DNA of 64,000 bases from Leptolyngbya sp. PCC 7375 (GTDB lineage: Bacteria > Cyanobacteriota > Cyanobacteriia > Phormidesmidales > Phormidesmidaceae): the NCBI RefSeq assembly GCF_000316115.1, contig NZ_JH993797.1:7413961-7477960 (forward strand). Direction: 5' to 3'. Of this stretch, positions 39,564 through 49,170 are shown piece by piece (positions within the stretch are counted from its first letter, which is position 1; the number at the start of each line of letters is the position of its first letter). The translations under genes and the position numbers were made by a program. Under the pieces are notes generated by a model that ran no database searches, was not told the origin of the DNA, and worked only from the letters and a program-made list of their open reading frames with translations.

Positions 39564-39700
39564 ACGTAGAGGTACTTTCTTCAAACAATTTGCCCTACTG
39601 CGGTTTAGAAATTGAACTGACGCTGAAACGCAATTTGAATTTAGTATGGGATATCCTGAAACGACCCGTTCCCTATCTCGGTTCATCCCATTAAACAACA

Positions 39701-40249
39701 ATGGAAACCCTAGAAAACCGTCAGTCAATCCTTCAAGCAGGCAAAACAACCACCGAAAAAGCCTTGCAGTTATTCGATTCTCTAGACCCTGTCAATCTAG
39801 AGTTTATGATTGGCCGTTGGCAAGGCTCTGGACTGCACACCTCCCATCCTATGGATGGCCTACTAGAAGCATCCAACTGGTACGGCAAAGAATTTATCGA
39901 CCCTGAGACCGTACATCCCTTGTTGTTTTTAGACGGCCACGGAGAGATTATTAAAGTTGCACCCCAGCCTATGGCGATGAAATGGGCTTTAAGCATGCCA
40001 GGCATCAAGAGTGATTTTATGAAACCACTTCTGGGTCTATCCACCTCGTTGCTGAAAACAGAACAAAGTCAGGCTAGACTGCGCATGATGGAATACCGTG
40101 GCAAAGTCAGTGCCACGATGATTTATGACTATCTGCCTATTAATGACACCTTTAGGAAGATAAATGATAGTACCGTGTTGGGGCTGATGGACTTTAAAGA
40201 GTCGTCTCAGCCGTTCTTTTTTATTCTTAGAAGAGACTCTGGAGAGTAA
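39701..40249 (+). CDS. GXWXG/DUF4334 domain protein
   Basis: A 182-residue protein. The first half has the GXWXG domain (FMIGRWQGSGLHTSHPMDGL, SNWYGKEFIDPETVHPLLF); the second half matches DUF4334 (ARLRMMEYRGKVSATMIYDY, then PINDTFRKINDSTVLGLMDF). The fold is lipocalin-like and the function unknown; homologues are common in cyanobacteria, fungi and actinobacteria. It is followed after 3 bases by a second small gene, so the two are surely co-transcribed. Confidence 0.85.
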   Translation: METLENRQSILQAGKTTTEKALQLFDSLDPVNLEFMIGRWQGSGLHTSHPMDGLLEASNWYGKEFIDPETVHPLLFLDGHGEIIKVAPQPMAMKWALSMPGIKSDFMKPLLGLSTSLLKTEQSQARLRMMEYRGKVSATMIYDYLPINDTFRKINDSTVLGLMDFKESSQPFFFILRRDSGE

Positions 40250-40252
40250 GCG

Positions 40253-40579
40253 ATGAACTTAGCTGGTACCTGGCATATTCAGTCTATGGCACTGTGGGAT
40301 AAAGACTACTTCAATATGGTAGTGCAGGCCTACATTACGATCACACCCAATGGTACCGGCTCATTTCAGTTTGGTTTAGTCTCAGGTATGTTGGACGGTT
40401 CCATATCTGGACAAGGAAAGCAAGCAACCTTACATTTCAGCTGGGAAGGTGATGACGAAAACGATCCAACTTTTGGTAGCGGTTGGTGCCAACTTAAAGA
40501 TAGTGACACCCTTGAAGGTGAAATCGAGTTTCACTTTGGCGATTGTTCAGGCTTTGAAGCCATAAGAGCATCAGAATAA
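40253..40579 (+). CDS. Small beta-rich protein, unknown function
   Basis: A 108-residue acidic protein rich in beta strands (MNLAGTWHIQSMALWDKDYF, YITITPNGTGSFQFGLVSGM, GKQATLHFSWEGDDENDPTF). It resembles small lipocalin/avidin-like cyanobacterial proteins, though no named family was recognised. It begins 3 bases after the GXWXG gene stop, in the same operon, and probably depends on translational coupling. Confidence 0.7.
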   Translation: MNLAGTWHIQSMALWDKDYFNMVVQAYITITPNGTGSFQFGLVSGMLDGSISGQGKQATLHFSWEGDDENDPTFGSGWCQLKDSDTLEGEIEFHFGDCSGFEAIRASE

Positions 40580-40770
40580 CAACACTGTAACCTTCCCTAT
40601 TACCAATAAATCAACTGTGCCAATTAGATCTGCGCCTGCCAGTTAAACCATCACCATGGCAGCCTGTCTATCATAACGGCTATGGGTGCAAGGTTCTTGT
40701 AGGACAACCACCTGGGTGTGCCCCTATGGAATGATCAACGTTTAATCGGATTCACTGCATCGGCTTTGGA

Positions 40771-41961
40771 ATGAAAAGACTTTTATTCACAGTTTGGCTA
40801 GTCATGACTGTGGTGCTCACGATATGTGTGCAGCCAGTGTTCGCAGTCAACCCAACCCCTGACTACCCTGACATCTCCACATTAAGAACCCATATTCTCA
40901 CATTGGACGACCTTGAAGCACGCACGGTCATAGCCCCCACAGTCAGCAACGCGCAGCGACAGTTCTATGCAGACCAGGCATCAAACATTCGGGGTGAAAC
41001 CACTACCGTCAACGATCTGCGCCACTGGAACCAGTTTAAAGCAATCTTTCGCATTCAAGTGATCGTCAGAGTGCTGGCCGTTGTGGTCAGTGTGCTGGGT
41101 GCTGGGCTACTGTGCTTTGGAGTTATTAAAAGACTTTTCCAAATTTTGTCGGGCCTTGTCCTAACCATTGTCCTGACGATTGTAGATTTCTTGAAGAAGA
41201 TACCCATCGTTGTTTACAAGGTATTCTTCTGTGGTGTTGGGGTTGCTTTAATGGTTTTCCTCAAGGGACTAACACCCAACTTTCTCGGCGCAGTCATCTT
41301 TTTCTTAAGCCTTGGATTGCTCCATGGCAAGGATACCTGGAAAATATTTCTGCAAGAGTTTGAGGACGATATTAAATTTGTGTCCGGTACCTGCTGCGCG
41401 GTCTATGCCGGGGCAGCCTGGTGGAACCAGAGTATTACCCTGGGGGTGCTGGCATCCCTAGCATTTGTGGCCTGCTTTGGGTTTATTTTGTTAGCGGGAC
41501 CATTAACCATCATCATCGGGTTTGACAGCACTGATAAAGCCGGTCAGGGCACCTTTGCCGCCGCTTGTTTAATCCTGTTTGGCCTCGGTCTCACCCAGCA
41601 CTATTTACCCAGATCGCTGGATGTGTTTCAAACCGGTGCTTTGTTCACCGGCACATTTGTCTATTTTGTGGGGATGCTAATTCTGTCGTCTAAGTGGGTG
41701 GCGAAGGAAAAGTATTGGCTACGAAATGTTGTTACCTGTCTCAGTGGTCCCCTATTGATCGCAGTGGCCACATCTCTGGACTTAGGTGTAGTCAATGCGA
41801 TCGCAGGCACCTTTTTCGTCATTTTCCTTATGGATAAATATGTGGAATTTTGTACCCTGTGGGTGAAGAACACCATCGGCTTCGGTGCAGCTCTCCTGGG
41901 TACTGGCCTCCTGGGCTTTGGCCTGATGAAGATATTGGAATCCCCAATACTTTATGGTTAA
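40771..41961 (+). CDS. Polytopic membrane protein, unknown function
   Basis: A 396-residue protein with a signal peptide (MKRLLFTVWLVMTVVLTICV, cleavage near VFAVN), a soluble segment of about 80 residues, then about nine hydrophobic helices. No transport or enzymatic motif was recognised. It carries an atypical stretch of hydrophobic repeats (VLTIVLTIVDFLKKIPIVVY). One HIP1-type site lies within the gene, in keeping with resident DNA. Confidence 0.7.
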   Translation: MKRLLFTVWLVMTVVLTICVQPVFAVNPTPDYPDISTLRTHILTLDDLEARTVIAPTVSNAQRQFYADQASNIRGETTTVNDLRHWNQFKAIFRIQVIVRVLAVVVSVLGAGLLCFGVIKRLFQILSGLVLTIVLTIVDFLKKIPIVVYKVFFCGVGVALMVFLKGLTPNFLGAVIFFLSLGLLHGKDTWKIFLQEFEDDIKFVSGTCCAVYAGAAWWNQSITLGVLASLAFVACFGFILLAGPLTIIIGFDSTDKAGQGTFAAACLILFGLGLTQHYLPRSLDVFQTGALFTGTFVYFVGMLILSSKWVAKEKYWLRNVVTCLSGPLLIAVATSLDLGVVNAIAGTFFVIFLMDKYVEFCTLWVKNTIGFGAALLGTGLLGFGLMKILESPILYG

Positions 41962-42113
41962 TCTGCCGTTTTAGCCATGCATCGTGGTAAGGACAATGAG
42001 GAATTGCCCCTACAGAATGGTCTCTTTTCAATCATATCCACTGGCTTACAAGCCTATTTGCCCAAAGCATTCGTTCTAGGGAAACGCCGTAATTCAGTCT
42101 CCCTATCATTTAG

Positions 42114-42644
42114 TTAGTCCTCAGCAATAAACTGCCAGGTCTTATCTAATCTGAAATGACTCCACAGATTAAACTTTAGATTATCGGGACTTGCTTGTAC
42201 AAAGCCAGTATTTCCGTTGGGGTGAAGGCTGGTCCACAGACGCAGACCCTGGTAATCAATGCCATTGGCGGCAGGGCCAGGAGCCTCAATGCGTTCGATG
42301 CGAAACCAGCCAATGCGTCGGGGAGTTTCTAACGTTTCTCCTGTCATCACCTGTTCCGCCACTTGGTTAAAGGCAGGACGGGAAAACCCGTAAGCTATTT
42401 TCAGCGGCCAGTTAAATACAATGATAGAAACCACCATGATGAGTGATACCGCCGTCTGTCGTCGAAAGCGCTTTTGAGACTGAAGATCAGGAATTACCCT
42501 CAACGCCATGATCAGGATCGATAGGAATACAGTAGCAAAGAAGCCGAAAAAACGGATCGAATGAATTTCTAGCGGTTTTAGGGATAGGAGAATAAGAAGG
42601 GTTGGTGGCAGTGCCACCATGCTCCAGACTAAAAATCGTTTCAT
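42114..42644 (-). CDS. Small membrane-anchored protein, unknown function
   Basis: A 176-residue protein with three N-terminal membrane helices (LVWSMVALPPTLLILLSL, FFGFFATVFLSILIMALRV, AVSLIMVVSIIVFNWPLKI) and a soluble C-terminal part of about 90 residues (RRIGWFRIERIEAPGPAANG, GLRLWTSLHPNGNTGFVQAS). ATG 42644 is preferred; the frame opens at TTG 42656. No family was recognised. Confidence 0.65.
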   Translation of the reverse strand: MKRFLVWSMVALPPTLLILLSLKPLEIHSIRFFGFFATVFLSILIMALRVIPDLQSQKRFRRQTAVSLIMVVSIIVFNWPLKIAYGFSRPAFNQVAEQVMTGETLETPRRIGWFRIERIEAPGPAANGIDYQGLRLWTSLHPNGNTGFVQASPDNLKFNLWSHFRLDKTWQFIAED

Positions 42645-42744
42645 GATGCGATCCAAATTGACAATGGTGTCTATTACTTCATTGTGAGTGCATCAAAATC
42701 TTGTCAATCCAAACTTGTGGCGATTTTTTAACTGACTTTCTAAC

Positions 42745-42990
42745 AGTTAACCTTATAGGCGATCGCAACTTAGGAAGCAAAAATTAATTAATTTCCGAAT
42801 TTTGGATGTACCGACGTTCCATGGAACGTCGGTGAAGATCAGGTGTTTGGCTCCCTCGCACAAGCCCCCAACCCCTAATTCTGCGGGCTTTGAGTCCAGT
42901 CTCCCCCAGGATTGGGGAAACCCCAATTTGCCTACTTTGGAAGACTTAGTTGCTTCCATTGAAGGGGGCCTCGGTATCTGAAGCATAATT
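42745..42990. repeat. Intergenic repeat region with a 24-bp perfect palindrome
   Basis: 42810-42833 is a perfect palindrome with centre GTTCCATGGAAC. It follows TTAATTAATTTCCGAATTTTG-type AT-rich sequence and the motif GGATGTAC. A related end (AATTAATTAG, GGATGTACAGAC) recurs at 54632-54663. The rest of the gap (42840-42970) is the low-complexity CCCCCAACCCC / TTGGGGAAACCCC type seen between cyanobacterial genes. Possibly a decayed MITE. Confidence 0.5.
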
Positions 42991-43017
42991 GGGACAACCT
43001 ACTTATGTTGAGGAGGT

Positions 43018-44112
43018 TTAAACTGCGAGAAGGTTGAGAATCTGTTTTGCTTTGCAAATATGTCCCTGCTCAAACAGGGCATCAGCCAGGGCATGGTATG
43101 TATCGGCAACCTTCTCTGTATAGGCCTGGAGCAAGGTTCTGTCCGTGAAATCTTGACGGATCTCTTCTTGTATCTTCACGGCTTGTCCATAGAAGAGAAT
43201 GGTCAGTTCCGGTTGTTCTTGAGACTTAAACAAAAATCCCAAATTTCTCAACGTGTTTTCTTCTCCCCGCCGGTCGCCAATCTCACGGGCGATCGCAAGT
43301 CTTTGCTGATAACATTCTACGGCCTCTTCATAGTGTCCCAGGTTGCGATACCCTACGCCCAAGTTCCCCAGAGCATTGCCTTCCCCTTGCCGGTCACCCA
43401 GCTCAACCGTAATTACCAGCTGTTGTCCATAGAGGTCGATGGCCCGCCCATAATCCCCCAGCTTCACATAGGCATTGCCCAAATTTCCAAGGGTATCGCT
43501 TTCTCCATGGCGATCGGTAATTTCACGGACGATTGCAAGTCGTTTATTATAGACTTCAATTGCCCGTTCATAGTGCCCCAGGGCAAAATAAGCATTGCCC
43601 AAATTTCCCAGTGCCTTACCATGCTCGGCCTGGTCCCTAAGTCCACAAACAATGGCCAGTCGCTGCTTGTACAGTTGAATCGCCCGCCGCTGCTGCCCCA
43701 AGCTAAAGTAAACACTGCCCAAATTGCCGAGGACTCTTCCTTCTCGCTTTTGATCGCCAATGTCACGCACAATGGCTAAACTCTTTTCGTAGCAATCAAT
43801 CGCCCGCTCATACTGCCCCAGACTGTTATACACCAGACCCAGGTTTCCCAGCACTCTACCTTCACCGAGTCGATCTCCCAGTTCTCTGGAGATCTTGAGT
43901 GCTAACTGCCAGGTTTTAAGGGCCGTCCCCAATAGACTTACCTGATATTGTTCAATGCCTTGCTGCATGAGCTCGTCTACTTTTAGCCGAACAGCAGCAC
44001 GGTAGTTGACTGTTTTCTTTGCCTTCCCATCCTGGGTTGCCTGAGCTAAGGTATCAAATGCAATGGCTGGCAGTACCGTTGCGGAGATAGTTTTGAGGAT
44101 AGGTAAACCCAT
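43018..44112 (-). CDS. LGN-type TPR protein, apparently cut before a CHAT domain
   Basis: A 364-residue protein with seven consecutive 40-residue TPR units of the rapsyn/LGN type, for example GRVLGNLGLVYNSLGQYERA, IDCYEKSLAIVRDIGDQKRE and GNALGNLGVGYRNLGHYEEA. In cyanobacteria this array usually leads, through a segment like DTYHALADALFEQGHICKAK and QILNLL, into a CHAT caspase-like protease domain. Here the frame stops three residues after QILNLL, exactly where the linker would begin. It may be a genuine TPR-only protein or the N-terminal half of a lost CHAT protease. Confidence 0.8.
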   Translation of the reverse strand: MGLPILKTISATVLPAIAFDTLAQATQDGKAKKTVNYRAAVRLKVDELMQQGIEQYQVSLLGTALKTWQLALKISRELGDRLGEGRVLGNLGLVYNSLGQYERAIDCYEKSLAIVRDIGDQKREGRVLGNLGSVYFSLGQQRRAIQLYKQRLAIVCGLRDQAEHGKALGNLGNAYFALGHYERAIEVYNKRLAIVREITDRHGESDTLGNLGNAYVKLGDYGRAIDLYGQQLVITVELGDRQGEGNALGNLGVGYRNLGHYEEAVECYQQRLAIAREIGDRRGEENTLRNLGFLFKSQEQPELTILFYGQAVKIQEEIRQDFTDRTLLQAYTEKVADTYHALADALFEQGHICKAKQILNLLAV

Positions 44113-44354
44113 GGGTAAGTCTCAAAAAGGACTGCCTAGTAATTACATGAGACTGGTTTAATATTCCGAACCCATGGCCATAGTTGTTACTAATCAAAAC
44201 AAAACTATGACTAATAAGAGCCCTTGTTGTTTTTCTTGTAAAGGTGCTTGAAAATTTCAGGGGTGATGTGGCAAGATATTTGATCATTATCGAGCCTTGA
44301 GAGAATTTAAGCTAAAAATTATTGGCTAGGGTAGTTCTGCTAAGCCAGCAACGG

Positions 44355-45590
44355 TTAAATTTTCTCTTGAGAATTTGTTTTCTTCACTTGGGTCACGCGC
44401 CAGCTCAGCTTGAGGTTCATCCAGAAATTCCAGGCGGTAACGACTGCGATCGCAATCAAGTTTGCTAAATACCGATATTGCTGCCCAAAGATGACGTTAA
44501 AGATCAGGTTCAGCAGCAGCACGTTTAGCACCAGCCCCGACAAGCAGACCACATTAAATTTAAGGAATCGTTTGAGCCGGGCTCCCCAACCCTGTTGCGA
44601 TCGCGAAATGTCTGCAAAGGTCCAGGCATCATTCCACAAAAAGTTATTTAAAATTGCTATTTCTCCCGCCACAATTTTGCTGCGGGTCAACCCCCAGGCC
44701 AGGGTGCTTGGGTCGCTCAGCACATAGAGCACCGCCATATCCACAAACACGCCGCTCAGCCCCACCAGGCCAAACCGCAAAAATCGACCGATGGGAAATT
44801 TCTGACGGATGCGGGCAATGCGACCTTGCGATCGCAACCGTACCAAATGGCCCAAATACTCTACATACTGTTTCCAGGTGACTTTGCTTTCTCCCGCCTT
44901 ACGCTCTTGGAAAACATAGCCCACCTCGGCAATGTCGCCCACATGACCGCGACCAATCACCTCCAGCAGGATTTTGTAGCCCAAGGGGTTGAGGGTATGG
45001 CCAGCAATGGCGCTGCGACGCACCATAAAATAACCGCTCATGGGGTCGCTCACTCGACCGACAACCCTGGGTAAAATCAACAGCCCCAACATCTGCGCCC
45101 CGCGCGACAAAAAACGCCGCAACGGGCTCCAGTCACTGACGCCACCCCCTTCAATATGGCGGCTGGCCACGGATAGATCAGCCCCATCTTGTACATGGTT
45201 CACCATGTGCTTCAGGGTCTCAGGCGGATGCTGTAGATCCGCATCGATGACGCCTAAAATTTCTCCCTGCGCCACCTGCCAGCCTCGGATCACCGCTGAC
45301 GATAACCCTCGTTCTTCCTGCCGCCGCATCACCCGTAGCTGGGGATAGTGAGACGTGAGCTTTTGGGCCACTTCCCAAGTTTTATCGGGGCTGTCATCGT
45401 CCACTACAATCAGCTCGTACTGGTCTGGCAACAGGTTGTCCAATAGCGCCACCAGGTGCGCCACCAGCTTGCCGACATTCTTGCTTTCGTTGTAGGTGGG
45501 AATAACCAGAGAAAAGGGTAGATTCACATGGGTAGATGCGATCTTTAGCGGCCCTTGGGGAGGCTTAACCAGCTCAGAGATATAAGTCAT
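44355..45590 (-). CDS. DPM1-like glycosyltransferase fused to a GtrA membrane domain
   Basis: A 411-residue protein. Residues 26-255 are a family 2 glycosyltransferase of the dolichol-phosphate mannosyltransferase type (LVIPTYNESKNVGKLVAHLV, IVVDDDSPDKTW, VIDADLQHPPETL with the DxD, FQERKAGESKV). Residues 270-400 are a GtrA/DPMS_TM domain with four membrane helices (FLRFGLVGLSGVFVDMAVLY, LNNFLWNDAWTFAD). Such fusions move sugar onto polyprenyl phosphate for cell-surface glycosylation. The gene follows the membrane glycosyltransferase at 45810 on the same strand, 219 bases apart, and could supply its lipid-linked donor. Confidence 0.9.
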   Translation of the reverse strand: MTYISELVKPPQGPLKIASTHVNLPFSLVIPTYNESKNVGKLVAHLVALLDNLLPDQYELIVVDDDSPDKTWEVAQKLTSHYPQLRVMRRQEERGLSSAVIRGWQVAQGEILGVIDADLQHPPETLKHMVNHVQDGADLSVASRHIEGGGVSDWSPLRRFLSRGAQMLGLLILPRVVGRVSDPMSGYFMVRRSAIAGHTLNPLGYKILLEVIGRGHVGDIAEVGYVFQERKAGESKVTWKQYVEYLGHLVRLRSQGRIARIRQKFPIGRFLRFGLVGLSGVFVDMAVLYVLSDPSTLAWGLTRSKIVAGEIAILNNFLWNDAWTFADISRSQQGWGARLKRFLKFNVVCLSGLVLNVLLLNLIFNVIFGQQYRYLANLIAIAVVTAWNFWMNLKLSWRVTQVKKTNSQEKI

Positions 45591-45809
45591 CGATAAATAT
45601 CTACAGGAGATATAGCTGTTGCTGATTTAGAGGATGAATCGCTCCGTAAAACTTGCCAAAAGCCTAAATTTGACAGATGGAATCATTGTTCGGATCAGCA
45701 GCACCGGGATATAAATTACCGTTCAGGTCCATTGCATGCAACGCACCTGTATGGGTTAGTTGATAGTACTTTAACTATTGTTTAGACTACGGTTTCGTTA
45801 ATATTTAGG

Positions 45810-47459
45810 TTACTGCTTAGTCTGTATAAGTCCGCGATAGAACGGATATTTACCAAAGGTACCCAATGACTTAAAGGATATACTCATTGCGGTGTCATGA
45901 TCATGATCCCCTCTGAATAATACGGAGGTTAGGGTTCCTTTGCTAGTGGCAGCACAGGGGACATTGGCATAACAAATATATAGAAATGACGACTCGCCCT
46001 GGTTGACGAGTTCTGACGCTAACTGCTCAATGGCCTCATCGGTTTCGGTGCGAAAAAAAGTCTTCAATCGCGCACTGGGCCAAAGTTGTTGGGCAATCTG
46101 CTGCTGTGCCATGGCAACCCAGGGTTCGTTATAGGTGGCTAAGGCGGCAATGGCAGGGGCCACAGGCCCATGGTTACTGGGCAGAGAAATAGAGTTTGTT
46201 TGGGGGTCGACGTAGGTATTCAGACCGCCATTCACCAGATTGGCATGGGTTCCCACCGTTAGCATCAATGCTACAGCGGCCATAGCACCCCAGCGTTTCG
46301 GGCTATCTGGCCACAGTTGCTCAAGCCCAGCGGCCACTATCAAACCGGTGAGCGGTACCAAGATTAGATACAGTCTAGGCCCCCACTGTGGATCGTCGAC
46401 TCCAGATGGGGCAATCAGGGGAACTGCGATCGCGAACGCCACGCCGATCACTAGCAGCACCATGCTGGTAGCACGTGTCCTTCCTCTCATGATCCAGGGC
46501 AGGCCCAAAGCCAGGAGCACCGCCGGGAAATAACGCACCAGTGAAACTACCATGTACCCATAATTACGCCCAATCTGGGCAAATCTTTGCCCAAGGGATA
46601 AGGGGGTGTGCCAGGCATAGATGCCCAAGGGATGGCCATAAATAACGTTGTTAATGCCAAGTAGGCCCATGACTGTTAGCGTCATCGCCCCGGTAAAGGC
46701 AATCACTAAGCCCAGGGTTAATCCCCGGGGCACAAGCACCCATAAGCGTTTGGGTAGTCGAGATATACGGCTGGCCATCGTCATGGCTGCCAAGATGATG
46801 ACCAAACACAAAAACTCTGGTCGTAACCATACCGACAGCCCGATACAGGCACCATTCACTAGGGCCTCATTGATGCTGATGCGATCGTTTGCCCCCTGAG
46901 GTAAAACATGCAACAACAGCCCTGATAGCCCCCAAAAGGCCAGGGCTACTGCCAGGGTGTGCTCCCAGTACATGGCTCCATACAGGGTCAGAGGCGATGC
47001 CAAAATCATTAGCCCCAGGCTGAGGGCGATGAATCGTGAGCGAATTTGCCATACCCGACACAGCTGCCAGAACCGGAGCCAAATGATCCACAGGGAAACC
47101 AGTGGCACCACATAAAAACCGTAGTAGCCCATCAGCGCATAAAACGGAGCGGTAATCGCTGGAAAGGCAAAGGGAAAGGTAATAAAGTAATTGCCCTGTT
47201 GTTCATAGGCATAGGGCGGTGCAAAGGGATACAACCCCTGTCGCCAGAGGGTTAACACCCAGGTTGGTTGGGGAATCTCTAAGGAGGCCTGCCATGTGCC
47301 AGTACTAAACTGTTGGGCCAGGAGGGCTTTTAAACCCGCATCGCTGCTGAAAAATACTCCATCGCGGTTGTGTACCTGCAGGCCTAGACTTAACCCTATT
47401 CCTAATATCAATATGAGTCCAGGTAAAATCCAGGACAACCACTTCCTTGATTTGAGCAT
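45810..47459 (-). CDS. GT-C fold membrane glycosyltransferase-like protein
   Basis: A 549-residue integral membrane protein with about ten helices and a soluble C-terminal third. The N-terminal loop NRDGVFFSSDAGLKALLAQQ has the acidic residue pattern of GT-C enzymes (D in SSDAGLK), and AYEQQGNYFITFPFAFPAIT follows. The pattern resembles the LA_3751/LA_3752 family of putative glycosyltransferases. Members use polyprenyl-phosphate sugars. The neighbouring DPM1/GtrA-like gene supports a joint role in lipid-linked sugar transfer; acceptor and sugar are unknown. Confidence 0.7.
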   Translation of the reverse strand: MLKSRKWLSWILPGLILILGIGLSLGLQVHNRDGVFFSSDAGLKALLAQQFSTGTWQASLEIPQPTWVLTLWRQGLYPFAPPYAYEQQGNYFITFPFAFPAITAPFYALMGYYGFYVVPLVSLWIIWLRFWQLCRVWQIRSRFIALSLGLMILASPLTLYGAMYWEHTLAVALAFWGLSGLLLHVLPQGANDRISINEALVNGACIGLSVWLRPEFLCLVIILAAMTMASRISRLPKRLWVLVPRGLTLGLVIAFTGAMTLTVMGLLGINNVIYGHPLGIYAWHTPLSLGQRFAQIGRNYGYMVVSLVRYFPAVLLALGLPWIMRGRTRATSMVLLVIGVAFAIAVPLIAPSGVDDPQWGPRLYLILVPLTGLIVAAGLEQLWPDSPKRWGAMAAVALMLTVGTHANLVNGGLNTYVDPQTNSISLPSNHGPVAPAIAALATYNEPWVAMAQQQIAQQLWPSARLKTFFRTETDEAIEQLASELVNQGESSFLYICYANVPCAATSKGTLTSVLFRGDHDHDTAMSISFKSLGTFGKYPFYRGLIQTKQ

Positions 47460-47870
47460 TACATAGTTAGATTTTTAAGCTTAGTATTTATCTGTATTCT
47501 TACGGACTTGCTAGAACAACTGGTCCATAAGCTTGCTAACTTCCACAGAACTTTATGCTTTGCTCAGTACAGACGGTCTAATACTTGCAACAAGCTTTAA
47601 AATGGCCATGGTTTTTGCAAAGCTTTCCTAAACAATCGATCTAATGGGTTGCTTTTGGCTGCCAACTCACTTGTTACCGAAGTCTCCGCTAAAAGTTGTT
47701 GTGCTTGCCAGAAATAGGCTGACATCTAGGCTGACATCGTTGCCAACAAGATTCTAACCACGACCAGCATTGGCGCAGAAAATCTAGATAGAACAAGTAG
47801 GATCACAGGTAAGAGTACAAGCGCTTGCATTCCGTAGGAGTGATGGGCAGACAGATATAACATACTATTA

Positions 47871-47908
47871 GCAGCCCCCCGTCAGCTTGTGCATGGACGG
47901 GGGGCTGC
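47871..47908. terminator. GC-rich hairpin downstream of sat
   Basis: A 13-bp perfect stem GCAGCCCCCCGTC / GACGGGGGGCTGC (47871-47883 and 47896-47908) encloses 12 bases. It lies 84 bases beyond the sat stop codon. No T-run follows, so termination would be inefficient or factor-assisted, or the hairpin may protect the 3' end. Confidence 0.55.
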
Positions 47909-47991
47909 CTCAGATTAAAGCTTACCCATATCAGGCAAACTTGTTTGAATCATCATGATCTTGGTTAGATCGCGTATTTTCTAAACCGCAT

Positions 47992-49170
47992 CTAAACGGC
48001 ACTCAAAGCAGGAGCTTGCATAGAATCGATCAGAATCTGCGCAATCTCAGGACGAGTGAACTCAGCAGGTGGCTTCTTACCGTCTCTTAGCATGGCGCGA
48101 ACCTTGGTGCCAGATAGGTGAATGCGATCTTCCTTAGCGCTGGGGCTGGTCTTAGCCGTCGCCATACCGCCAGTCAGCTTGCAGTAGAAGGCATGCTCAA
48201 ACTTAACGGGCTGAATTTTCAATTCATCCGCATTGAACTCGCGGAACAACTTCTGCGCGTCGTAGGTCCCATAATAGTCACCGACACCAGCGTGATCACG
48301 ACCAACAATAAAGTGAGTGCACCCATAGTTCTGACGTGCGATCGCATGCATAATTGCCTCACGAGGACCGGCATAGCGCATGGCTGCGGGGAAAACACCC
48401 AACAAGGTGCGATCCTTAGGATAGTAAAGGCTCATGATAGTCTCATAGCACTTCACTCGAACATCTGCTGGGATATCGTCAGACTTAGTCATACCCACCA
48501 GTGGGTTAATAAAGAGGCCATCAACAGTCTCAAGGGCTGTTTTAGTGATGTACTCATGGGCCCGGTGGATAGGATTACGGGTTTGGAATGCCACAACAGT
48601 ATTCCACTCGCGGTTAGCAAATTCCAGGCGAGTCTGCACAGGGCTGAGACGATACTCCAAGAAGTTGTCGTAAGGAATATCATTAACCAGTGAGATGGGA
48701 CCCCCTAAATACACAGGCCCCTCAGCCTTCATGGCTTTCACACCGGGGTGAGCATCCTCAGTGGTAAGATAAACATTCTGGGCTTCGTGGTCTTGGTCAG
48801 GGGTGAACTTGCTCTCAACTGTCATCACTGCCAGAATCTCACCATTGGGATGAGCTAGGGCAATCTGGCTATCTAGGCGGCACTTTTCAGCGTCTGATTC
48901 AGGAATTTGTAGCGTTACAGGAATGGACCATGCTAGTCCATTGCTGAGACGCATATCTTTAACAATTGAATTATAGTCAGCTTCATTTACAAATCCTTCT
49001 AGGGGACTGTAGATACCGGTTGCAATACACTGCAAATCAGCAATGTTGCGCTTAGAAAGCGTAATACGTGGTAGCGCATGCGCCTGTTCAAAGGTATCCT
49101 GACGCCCATGGCCTTCCAAAGAGCGATTGATTAGCTGTTTACCATGGGGCTCAATTAAACCTGCAGACAT
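47992..49170 (-). CDS. sat: Sulfate adenylyltransferase (ATP sulfurylase)
   Basis: A 392-residue ATP sulfurylase that makes adenylyl sulfate from ATP and sulfate, the first step of sulfate assimilation. Motifs QTRNPIHRAHEYITK (the HxxH site), GRDHAGVGDYYGTYDAQ and LSGTKVRAML are intact, and the length is normal for the bacterial/archaeal monofunctional type without an APS-kinase domain. ATG 49170 (MSAGLIEPHGKQL) has AAAGGAG upstream; the frame opens earlier at 49212 but that part is not conserved. A sulfotransferase gene and a ChrA-like transporter lie beyond the 2-kb gap on the other strand. Confidence 0.97.
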   Translation of the reverse strand: MSAGLIEPHGKQLINRSLEGHGRQDTFEQAHALPRITLSKRNIADLQCIATGIYSPLEGFVNEADYNSIVKDMRLSNGLAWSIPVTLQIPESDAEKCRLDSQIALAHPNGEILAVMTVESKFTPDQDHEAQNVYLTTEDAHPGVKAMKAEGPVYLGGPISLVNDIPYDNFLEYRLSPVQTRLEFANREWNTVVAFQTRNPIHRAHEYITKTALETVDGLFINPLVGMTKSDDIPADVRVKCYETIMSLYYPKDRTLLGVFPAAMRYAGPREAIMHAIARQNYGCTHFIVGRDHAGVGDYYGTYDAQKLFREFNADELKIQPVKFEHAFYCKLTGGMATAKTSPSAKEDRIHLSGTKVRAMLRDGKKPPAEFTRPEIAQILIDSMQAPALSAV

